This document shows, piece by piece, positions 31,601-43,600 of a stretch of DNA of 64,000 nt. The notes under the pieces were generated by a model. It did not search any database. It was not told the DNA's origin and saw only the letters and a list, made by a program, of their open reading frames with translations. The stretch is from Patiria pectinifera (taxonomy: Eukaryota > Echinodermata > Asteroidea > Valvatida > Asterinidae), in NCBI GenBank assembly GCA_029964075.1, contig CM057149.1, positions 7,636,465 to 7,700,464 of the forward strand, given 5' to 3'. Position 1 is the stretch's first letter. Every line of letters starts with the position of its first letter. Both the position numbers and the translations under genes were made by a program.

Positions 31601-34600
31601 ACTTTCGGCTTTGAAAATCTGAACTTTTTCTCATTTTCCTGTGTAAACGCACCGATTGAGCGCCCTCGCGTCGACTCTTTTGACTGTAACTCCTGGCTAG
31701 AGTATCGAATTGTGTGGGGGTAAACGGAATCAAATAGCTAAGCTCCTCCTCTTTCCTTACATGTTAAACTTGTTATGATTGGTTGAAAAAAAAACACCGT
31801 ACTTTTCACAAAGAAAAAAGTGGCCAATGACAACTTTCGATAGATAAGGCATCGTTCGCGACTTACATTGATGTACCATTGCTTACCACGCGTTTCATGA
31901 TCTTGGACTCTGCTCATGACCTGTTTTTCAGGACACGTTTTCTCCAATTCTACTTTAGATAAGACATTTAAAAACTATCCATTTGTTAATCAATTATCTG
32001 GCATTAAAACTGTAGTCTTTTTAGAAGTTAATTTCATTTTAAAATAATGTAATTTTGGATCTGAATACTGTTCACTTCAAGGCAGTTATAGAAATTGTAC
32101 TTGTTTATTGGGTTGTACCATTTTGTTTGTGGGGAGGATATCTATATGCATGTACACGTTAGTGTATACGTCAGATTTGTTGAAGAATGCAAAAATGAAA
32201 AAAGATGTTTATATCAAGTTTGACAAAATCGGACAAGAAGTTGTACCATTAGGCATACCTTCACATCGATATGTGCACACATCCTATATGTACATTGTCA
32301 TGTATAGGTTTGTTTTAACCATTTTATGAATGGAATGTGCCGCAACCTCGTCCCCAGTGCTTACTTTATTTCCAACCGCGTTTCCAATAGTAAACCCTGG
32401 ATAGGAAACTTTCTTCCTGTATCCTGATTGGATACCGCAATTGGCTAGTAATGGATTTTTATCGTGTACTTGGTGCTATATATTTACAACGTGCAGTACG
32501 TGTTTTCGCGATCATTCGTCCACGCCTTCTCGAAAATACTAATTTCCTTTCCAATTTGCTCATATTAATATGAAATATAATACTGCATGTTGTCTTGATA
32601 AGATCGTAACAGTTTGATTTCAAAAATCGTGTTTTCGTAACTCACGCCGTGCTCGCGCTGCTACGAATTGACTCTGTTTTTACCCCAGACACCGCATACA
32701 AAAACAAACGCTAATGTGTAACGCATATCCAGGCACCAGACTGTTCCTCATTTGCATACGTCTGCAAAAATCTTGCACATGCAAATGATCCAATACCAGG
32801 GTGAGAGAGCAGGTAGTGGTGGGCGCGTACTGCTCGACACCCTGGGGACGAGGTTGAATGTGCCGGGCCACATTTTCGGGTTGAACGCACAGCCACACAG
32901 GGCCAGCGTTAATCCGATTATGTAGCCCCGGACCTCTGAGTGGTACTCTGCGCGCCAGATTTAAACTGTAAAATTAAGTGAACAAAAGTGGGGGTAACAT
33001 ATTCATATAGCCGACCGATGATGAGGATGATTCAATCTGCAGTGTGTCGTAAAAGTAAATCAATGGCCAAAACTAGGACGGCTGTTTGTGGTGAATTTGA
33101 TTGAAGGGATGGCATCTTGAAGTTGAATCTTTAAAAACACAAGTCCTAGAACTGTTTTACCTGACGTAGCTCCCTGGTGAACTGTCACATTCTGGTTGAA
33201 TGCGTAATTGAACGTATGCCCAGACGACGATCCTAAAAACACAGGATTACAGCTGCCAGGGACATTGACGTCCCCTGTTTGTACAGTTGGTTGAATGGAA
33301 TCCGATGAATGATGAGTACACAGAGTAGATGGATTCTGCATCGCTGGCTGGACCGCTGAAGGCACTAGATCTTCAACTGCTACAATATAACAAGGAAAAA
33401 ATTGAACACGAGTCATTGAATAATTAATGAGTTAAAACTAAACTCTCACAATCTATATGTTGATTAAATTACTCATGCAATCGTCAACCTTACAACCTAG
33501 TAATGTTTATTATCACCTTGCAATTGTTCTGGAGACATATTCCCCATGTGAAGTCGATCAGGTTGAAGTTTTTCTTGGGCAGACGTCATCACCTCTTCTT
33601 GAGGGCGCTGTTCTCCTACTGTTGACTGTATATTTGGGTCGGGCCCGTAAAGATCATCATCGCGCTCCTGTCTCATTCTCTGATGTTCAGGCGATGTAGG
33701 TGTACTCTGTTGGATGTTCTGCTTGACGACTCCTGCCATTTTCTGCTCATATTGCCGAGGAATTTGTGCATGATGACTTGCTTGGTTCTGCTCAGCTCCC
33801 TGGTTCTCACATGTTGCTATCCCTTGATGAGAACTCTGCTCATGTCCGAGTTGCCCAGGTGATGCTTCTCTTACTTGATGGAAGCCCTGATCTCCGATCC
33901 CCGACTCCGGCTGAGGTCTTTCTGTCTCATAAATCCGCTCCTGCCTCACTGTTTGTTTCTCAGGTACTGTTACACAATGTTGACAGGTCTGTCCCACAAC
34001 TTCTTGTTCTTGCTTTCTGTTTTGCGGTGGTTTGTATGGGCCATCATCCTGCTTGCATTTCAGTGTTAGATGCTCAGGTGATGTCATTGTAAGTAGTTGT
34101 AAACTTCGAGTCCGCTCCGTCTGATGTATGTCTACCTCACCAACATAATCCTGTCCCTGTCTTTGGTGTTCTTTTTGTGATATTTCAACATGTCTGTCCG
34201 CTATTAGTCTGTCTGGACCAAAATCTTCCTGTGCCACTCCGGGTGTTTCGGATGATAATATGTCTTGGCGATTGTATTTTCCCTCAGTTTCCTGATCTTT
34301 TGGTCTCTGTTGTTCAAGTGAAGTTCCCTTTCCTTGTTGCAGGTTCAATTCCATGACACCTGCGAAGTGCTGATCCTCTGGCTGGAGTCTGTCAAGATCG
34401 AGGATCTGAGAATCTCCCCCATCCTTGGCTGGATTCTTCTCAGGATTTTTCCGTCTTCTCCTCCTCCTCCTCCCTGTATGTACAGAATAAACAAAATTTA
34501 TTAACACAATGAGACGAATTTGTTTTTGTTCAATGAGCAATGTATTTGACTCCACTAATCGACAAGGGCCATTATAGAATTAATAACCACGCATTGACTG

Positions 34601-37600
34601 TACTTCTCGATCGGCTCACTGATGAGGCAGTGACTGATGTTGAGACAGGGGAGCTTCCTGTGTCAATTGCAACTTGCTGTCTGCCGCTTGCAACAGTCTT
34701 TTTCTTTGATTCTTCAGCTTCACTGCCAGCAGTTTCTTGCCCATCTCTCTTTCTTATTGTCCCAGCAACTGAGGTATAGAAATATAAACCTGAAACAGAT
34801 CACTTGAAATAGTGCTTTGTTAGAGATAAGATTCAGATTCAATAAAAAATAATTTAGCTGATGCAGCAAATTGCCATTTGTGTGAGTAAATTACTGAAAA
34901 TGTGTAAAGGGAAGAGAGTGTTACCGGTCTCTGACGAGGTGCTAGTAGCAGTACCAACTACTGCTGATGAGCTAGAATCCCCTGAATCGTGTAAGATCTG
35001 TTGCTCTGTATCACATAGGCTCTCCTTATTGGTTTCTGCTCCAGATGGTGATTTAATGGCAGCTTTTCTTTTTCTCTTAGGTCTTCTGCAAGAATTATTG
35101 TCTTTCCTTGGCTGTTCTGATTTGTGTTCTTGTTTTTCCCCTGATAGGTTAGCAAGGGGTACCTTAACTGCTGAGGAGATGGAACAATCCTCCGAGTTGT
35201 CCATGCTTTCTTTGGTTTCTGCTGCAGATGGTGATTTATTGGCAGCTTTTCTTTTTCTCTTTCGTCTGCTTCCAGAATTGTCTTTCCGTGGCTGTTCTAG
35301 TTTCTGTTTTTTTGTTTCCCTTGATAGGTGGTCAGCGGGTGCCTTAACTGCTGACGAGGTGGAAGAATCATCCGAGTTGTCTGCATTTTCTTCACCGCCA
35401 AGGTTTGTTCTTGTCTCATCAGTAGCTTTTTTCTTTCTTTTCTGTATCCTTCCAGAATCATTGTCTTTCCTCATCAGCTGGCTTATTTTCCGTTTTTGAG
35501 TTCCCCCCGAAGGGTGACCAGTAGGTGCCTTAACTGCTACGGAGATGAGAGATTCCTCAGAGTTTTCTTCACCGCCAGGGCTTGTCACTGCCTTAGCTTT
35601 AGTTTTTCCCTTTTGCATCCTCCTGGAATCATTGTCTTTCCTTGGCTGTTCCATTTTTTGTTCTCGAGTTTCCTCTGATGGGTGACCAGCACGTGCCTTA
35701 ATAGCAGTTGAGGTGGAAGAATCCTCAGAGTTACCCGCGCTTTGTTCTCCGCCAACGCTTGTACTTCTGTTTGCAGCCTTTCTTTTTCTCTTTCGTCTTC
35801 TGCCCGAATTGTTGTCTTTCCATGGTTGTTTTACTTTATGTACTTGATTTTCCCCTGACAGGTTATCAGTGGGGGCATTAACTGCTGAGCAGATGAAAGA
35901 TTCCTCGGAGTTATCCAGGTTTTTTTCACCACCAAGGCTTGTCCCTGTCTTAACTTTACTTTTCCCGCTTTGTATCCTACTGGATTTGTCGTCTTTCCTT
36001 GGATGTTCTAGTTTCTGTTTTTTCGTATCCACTGATGGGTGGCCAGCACGTGCCTTAATAGAAGCTGAGGTCGAAGAATCCTCAGAGTTACCCGCGCTTT
36101 GTTCTCTGCAGAAGCTTGTCCTTCTTTTAGTAGCTTTTCTTTTCCCCTTTTGTATCCTTCTAGGAGCGTCTTGCCTTGGCTGCTCTAGTTTCTGTTTTGT
36201 TTCCCCTGATGGGTGGCCAGCGGATGCCTTAACTGCAGAGGTGTTGTTACACGTGTCTTCGCCGCCACAGCTGGCTCTACTAGCCTTTCTATTTCCCTTT
36301 TGTCTCCTCCCTGAATCTTTGCTAGTTTTTTCTGTTGAATTCCCTGATATGGCTATAAACACAAGTATATCAAATTTATCAATAAGTAGAACGTCACAAA
36401 ATGATTCTGTTATCGTGGCCTTGTCGACCAACAGGAGGTTGAAAAATCATTTCGTAATTTTTTCGTTAGTATCTTCACATCTGGAGGTAAATGGAGGTAA
36501 ATTTTGACTAAACCATCAAACTACCTTTACATTTACAGAGGTAACTCTTTTTAGGGCTAAATTGTACCTGCTGACTTCTGTTCAACAACTCCACGAATGT
36601 CTTGAAGCACTATACTCATAGCTCTAATTAAACTGTTAACACTCGACAAACAACCTGTTCATTAGCTCAACCAATTATCCCAGCTTGGGGTATCAAGGTT
36701 ACCCTTTTTAAATCTCCACATATGCAATAAGACACTATACTCATAACTCTAAACACTTGAGAAACAACCTGTTCATTAGCTCAACCCATGAACTTTGAAA
36801 CTTATGATTATTAACACATACTCCCTGAAGGCAATCTCATACTCTGTGCGAATGCAAATGCAAACTTGAACAAAAACTTGTGACATCATAAATAGTTTAC
36901 ATACTGCAAATCCGCAAGTCTTTAACAAATTTCAAATGTAGCGAATTACGCTGTGAACATTTCGTTTCGTGACGCAACTACATTTGCATCCGCACTTGGT
37001 TATAAACTTTACCTGCTGATTTCTGTTCATCATCGGCTCCGCCCATCAACCCAGACACTAAGCGTAGCTCTATGTTGGTGTCTTGCTGAATTCCAAGTTC
37101 TTTCAGGGACATTCTACCCTTGAGCTAACATGTAGGGGGTGAAAAAAAATTAAAAATCTGTCAAGAAAACAACTCTTTCATGATGAAATACTGACAAAAG
37201 TGAAGATGTAGGAAGCTGTGATTGATTACTTACTGTAAAGAGGATTGAAAATAGGGAAATTGGAGAAATTTACTTGAAACAGATTTTACAAAACTGTACC
37301 ATACCTCATGGTTTTTCCTTGTATATAGACGTTGTTTCTTTGGTTCAATCCCCAGTTTGTCTTGTAGTAATCCTTTCAATGCTGAGATAGTAGTGGACGG
37401 ATGCAGTTGCAGACATACAGGTGATCTCAAAGAACTAATCACAAACAGCTGGATTTGGGATACTTTTTTCTCTTCACCAGATGGTTTCTTGTCAGCAATT
37501 GTTTGTTTCCTTGTCTTCTTTCTCCCTAAAGGTAAAAAAAAAAAGAAGCATGTCGTTTTCTTTTACTTATTTGCACGATTTGGCTTCAAATGAAAATTTA

Positions 37601-40600
37601 TTGAATAAAATATTCAATTGACCATCAAAGTTCACAAAGTTAACCATCTGTTGAGGAAATAAATGAAGATCAGTATTTATGTGAATCAGAAGTGCTAATA
37701 ATTGAGGTGACAGTCCTTAAACAGAATATCAATTGAAATTTCGTGAATGGGACACTTGCAATCACAAAAGGAATGGTTAAACATAATGACAATCAAACAT
37801 TTTGATTGATCACTTCCTATTTGGTACGTGTCAATGGCGAGTACTAACAAAATAGTTTTAACACATGCATATTCATAGTCTTAATGGGGGAAAATCATAT
37901 AAAAAAATAGGATTGACTACTGTATCAGCTGCTACATCAGATTTGAACAGATGTATAAGACACCTGCACTATTAAGCTGGAGGTCGTGGGTTCCAGTCCC
38001 ACGACTGACCTTGTAAACTTTGTTTGTTTGGTTTTTTTTTAGGGGGGAGCAGCTTTTGGACAGAATTAAGTATACAATACTTGTGAAAATATATCAGTTA
38101 ATGGCAAATTCCATAATTGGAACAGAGAATTTACCTTTTGATTGGTTGTTTCTCTTAGCAGTGGTCTTGGCTGATGAGGAGACGGTGGAATTCCTTGAGT
38201 TGACCAACTTATCTTCAGCTTGATCACCTTTACTTGTTTTATCGATGGCTTCTTCTTTTGATGAGGATTCCTTGGCAACATTTCGTCCTTTCCTTCTCTT
38301 GCCTGAATTGTTTTTAGTCTTGCCTCTTCTGTGTACTTTCCCTGCAGGTAAACAAACATATAAAAGGGCTGTAGCTATATTCTTCAGCAAGCGAAAAGGC
38401 ATACCTGCATTCACATCGTCTTTGATTTCGACAAAAAGCTAAACTTTAAAATCTACATCAAAATACCGAGATTTACCGGGTTTTCTTGTCAAGGTGTAAG
38501 ACTCCCCAAAGGCATTCGAAGGATCTCGCTTTTCGTCATCTGAGGAAGTGTGTTTTTCAGCCTCATGAAATAAGACTTTTTGTCTCGCCTTCCCCTGTCG
38601 TCTTCTTCTCGTCCTCTTTCTCCCTATAAAAAAAAGTAATGTTCATCAGCTACCGGGTTTACAAATCATGAACTGACATGCAAAGTTGCTTTGCCATTGT
38701 GCCAGCCTTTCGTCCATGTAGCTATCTGACTGACTCAGAATGACTGACTCTGACTTATGAGCCAGGCATTACTAAACCATAACGCCAATGAAAGGGCTAC
38801 AGCTGGCCCATTGAAAATTCTTGGAAGGGACTCTCGCAATCGTAAAATGAGTGGTTTAAACATAATGACAACCATACAGTTTGATTAATCACTTCCCATT
38901 TGGTTGTATACATCAGATTTGAACTGATGTAAGGCACCTGCACTAGAAAGCAGGATGTCATTGGTTCGAGTCCCACCTGAGTGAGATGGTGAATACTTAT
39001 TGTTGCAAGTTCTCAAACAGCATATAGTATGCCAGTGAATAGCAAAACCCATTATTAAATAGAGAATTTACCTTTTGATTGGTTGTTTCTCTTAGCAGTT
39101 GTCTTGGCTGATGAGGAAGCGGTGGAATCCTTTGAGTTGACCAACTTATCTTCATCTTGATCACCTTTGCTTGTTTTATCGATGGCTTCTTCTTCGGATG
39201 AGGATTTCATGGCAACTGTTTTGTCTTTTCTTGTCTTTCCTGATTTTTTCTTGGTCTTGCCTCTACTTCGTATTTTCCCTGTGAGTGAACACAAATATAA
39301 AAGGACTGCAGCTGTTGTGTCTTTTTAAGCAAACAAAAAGGCATACCTTCATTCACAACAGCTTTGATTGTGATCCCTAAAAAGTAAGAAAGTACATCAC
39401 AATACTGAGATTTACCAGGTTTTCCTGCTGAGGTGTCAGACTTCCCCAAGTCATTCAAGTGATCTTGCTTTTCATCATCTGAGGTAGTTTGTCTTTCAGC
39501 TTCATCTAATAACGGGTTTCGTCTCGCTTTCCCTTGTCGTCGTCTTCTTGTCCTCTTTCTCCCTGTAAGAAAAAAAAGTAATATTTATCAGCAACCAAAT
39601 TAACAAGTCCATTTTTATTGGTCCCAGTGCGCCAGCCTATAGTCTTCTTAAAACGTGTACCTATCTGACTGACTGAGAGATCGACACTTGTGAGCCAGGC
39701 AGTGCTACATCATTATGCTACTGAATGGGCTAAATCGGGCCCATTGTGTATACCACATGCATAAAAAGACTTCAAGTACATAGCTATTATAAATCAGTTC
39801 TGTTGAATATAACTGTTTTCATCTTGTACCTGCTTTAATTGGCTTGTCTTTTTTTTTCTCAAAATAATGCTCAAAGAGTGCAGACAAAGGAGTGCACGTC
39901 TGAAGATTAAGCAAAGATTTCAGTGTATAATCAAAATCCTAGCTAGGATTTTACCAGGTTTTACTGCTGAAGTTGAAGAATTCCCAGAGTCATTGGAATG
40001 TTCTTGCTCTGCGACAGCTGAGGATGCTGGTCTATTGGTGTCATCTTTAGATGAGGAGGTGACTTGAATCATGCGAGGAGAACAAATGCTCAGGATGACA
40101 TGGATTGTGATCAGTGGGAGGCATAGAATCCACAGAAACAAGTCGAGTTTGTCGAAATTTGTGGCTGAGCCACCTGCAATTGAAGAGTCATCTTGATCTA
40201 AGGTGGTTGATATTTTTCCTTCTTCACATGATGGTTCCTTTTCGACATGATTTTGTCTTCGTCGCCTTCTTCTCTTCTTTCTCCCTAAAAATTGTGTATA
40301 CCATTGATCAATTTAAATAACTTTTTTCTTATATTTTTTAGTAACCGACGTCCGAGAATTGGAAGTCTTTGGTGTTGTAGGATTCGAGTCCATGACTTAC
40401 ACTTGGGCCCATCTCGAGTTGCAATTTCAGTGGCTATGACTTGACTTGAGACATATCCACAAAAGATTTGGACTCGGACTTGACTATCATTACTTGGATT
40501 TACTCAATTGAACTCGAATTCTTATGTGAATTGAATAATCGGACTGGAACCACTCGAGTCAAACCTCAGACTTTGATTCGAGTCCAATGTCAGTACAATA

Positions 40601-43600
40601 CTGGTACCAAATGAGTAGAATTCTACCTGTTGATTGGTCGCTTGTGGTTGTAGGGGAATCCCTCGAATCGTCGGTTGACCTCACTTGAAATTCCTCATCA
40701 GAGTCACTTTGCCTAATCATTTTCTCTGTAGATGTAGATTTCTTCCCAGATTTCTTTTGCCTTCCTTTTGTCTTCTTTCTCTCTAGAATATCACAACGTC
40801 ATGAGGCAGCAAGTTAATCAGCGCTACTAAATCATGCATAACATGTAAGTTTATGTTTGTGAAGATATCGGTGGCTCCCTTGTACACTTTGTACAACAGA
40901 AAGGATCATTTTACTGTTGAAGATGTATTAACTGCCCCCTCCGGAAGATGAGGCCCCTAAATTCTCCCTTAAAAATGGTTACACCACTCTGCCCCAACCC
41001 CTGGCGACAAAGCCTGCACTTCCCTCCCCTCACCTCTATATGTAAACTCCTACCTGCTGTTTTCTGTTTGTCATCTCCTCCCATCAAGCCAGACACTAGA
41101 CGCAACTCTATGTTGGTGTCTTGCTCAATCCCATAATTCGCTAGGGAGAGGTCATCACGGAGCTGTGGACAACAAATAAAAACTTGCTTAAGGCTTCAAT
41201 TAATATATGTATCACTTGAAACAAATTTCTATGCCTTTTTAACAGAAGGGAGACATAAAAATGTGAAATTGGGTATTGCATCTTTATCAGTGTCTAGACC
41301 ACACAAGACAATCACAAGACCTCCAGTCTCAATTCAAGTCACAAACTATTCCAATGATTTGCAACGGCATTTCTTTATTATTGTTCGTGCCGTGTTACTT
41401 GTGGCGGGTCTTGTGCTTGGTCTGCAATTGGTTTTGTGGCTGGTCTTGTGACGGTGTCGACTACAACACCGATCTTCACAGGTGAAGATCTAATCGTCCA
41501 TGAACTTCGATGTTACATTAACATGAATATCATCATTATTTACCTCATGAATATGCAAGAAATATATTACAAAAATGAATATGCATTTGTGATTGATAAC
41601 ATAATGTAAAGAGGATTGAAAATAGAAAAATTGGAGAAATTTACTTGAAACATATTTTACAACTCTGTGCCATACCTCATGGTTTTTCCTTGTAAACAGA
41701 TGTTGTTTCTTTGGTTCAATGTCCACTTTGTCTTGTAGTAATCCTTTCAATGCTGAGATAGTAGTGGACGGATGTAGTTGCAGACAGACTGGTGATGTCA
41801 AAGAACTATTCACAAACAGCTGAATCTGTCGTTTCTGGCACGGTTTGGAACTATAGGGGAAGAAATTAAAAATATGGCAAGTTTGAAAACAAATTGCCTC
41901 TGAGGAAGTCCTTGCTAAGGATGGAATATCAGGTCACTCCAGTTGTTTTTAATATTGAAAAAATAGTCCTGAAACCATAGAATAATTATTGCTTTAAGGA
42001 TTAATGCACTCACACATGTACTGCATTGTATCACAATGTATTTTTTCCTGAAGAATCAATAAAACCATAGAGGACTTGGGCAGTTACAGGCGGTACAGAG
42101 ACGGAATAAGTATAGAGTACAGTAAAGGTATGAATAAAATCTGAAAAAAAATTAAGCAACAGAATGAAAAGGGCAAGGGCTTCACAAACTTTAAGATCTT
42201 GCATTCGTTTGATGCTCTTAAAAAAGGTCATCAAAATGAAAGTTAATTTTCACTTAATACATAAGCAAACTTCGTTTTTCAACTTTTAAATATTAAATGG
42301 TTCTATCAAAAATTTAAATAATGAAATATAATTAAACCTTAATTAAAAAATCCAAGTACAATTTTTCTTGCACCATCCAGCAAGCAAGCATGTGTTGAAC
42401 AAAAAAGAACAAAATTCACAGCCATGTTGTAATTTTTTTTTAAACAAAATGAACCAATTTCACAAGCATGATTTTAATAAATGTTTTTTAATTTCTTCTT
42501 TACCTGCATTCTTGATCCTCTGTGGAAGTTCTCGAAACAACAGACTTGGGTGAAATGGATTCTTGGCAAGACCTGGCAGCTAACAGTACTGATTGGAACG
42601 CCTCTTTCTTGGACTTACGGACTTTCTTCTTTCTCGTGACCATCTTGGCCAGCGAGTGATCATTAATGTGCCGAGCAGCTCTCTTGGCATCCTCCAAGTC
42701 AGAAAGGCTCCTCAAAGGTTGCAACAAAAAATCCCCCTGGATATTGATCAAGTTATTACAGATTTGAAATTGAAGGATACTAATAATTGTTTCATGATTT
42801 GTCAAATAAAACAGGGGGCTTTAAGAAAATGCACCTCCATCGGAGTAATGCACTACCACATCTAATCTTTGCAGAGGTGGCAGCAAGTCATTTTTTGCAA
42901 GTCCAAGTCAAGTCACAAGTCATTGTTTGCAAGTCCAAGTCAAGTCACAAGTCATAAGGTCCAGTCACAAGTCAAGTCACAAGTCATTAGGTCCAGTCAC
43001 AAGTCAAGTCACAAGTTATTTGGTCTAAACACAAGTCAAGTCACAAGTATCTTTGTCCAAGCACACGTCAAGTTGCACATTATTTTGTCCAGCTGTAATA
43101 AGCTAAAAGAATTAACCTGGCGTGAACTTACGAGTTATTTGGAACATGCCTCCTTAATTCCCCTTTTTCAATGTGTTGCAATTACTATTCTTGTAGTTTA
43201 TCACATATCTGTCGGATATTAGCCCTTTGTATACTTTAATAAATTTACTTTACATTGTACAAATAAATGTTGAGATGACCGTGAAAAAAAGACTTCTTTA
43301 CTCGATTACATGTAGTATACTAACACTTTATTGTTTAATTTTCATGTATACTAAACACCTACCAATGGGTTAGGCTATCCGGTATTTTACATGCAATTGA
43401 CAAAGGCCTGCTTTCTGTTCATGAAAGGTTCCTTTCAAAGTTTATTCAACCAATACATTAAGCAAGAGAAAATTGGCCATTGAAAACTGTAGTTTGTTGT
43501 GACAGTCTTATTGAAAACTTTTGAAACTAGTGGGAACTATTCATTTTACTGGATTCAGTCACTGAGGTCTATTTTCTGGAATGAAAAAGCTAATTAAAAG

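Larger units (their letters stand above)
28611..33160 (-). other. Gene B last intron, swollen by three insertions
   Basis: This intron is 4550 bp, against 864 bp in gene C. Elements of 379, 1708 and 1668 bp (28818-29196, 29382-31089, 31365-33032) account for nearly all of the difference. Between them, sequence such as ggtcggaatgtg-aaggaccga is shared with gene C's intron. Confidence 0.65.
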
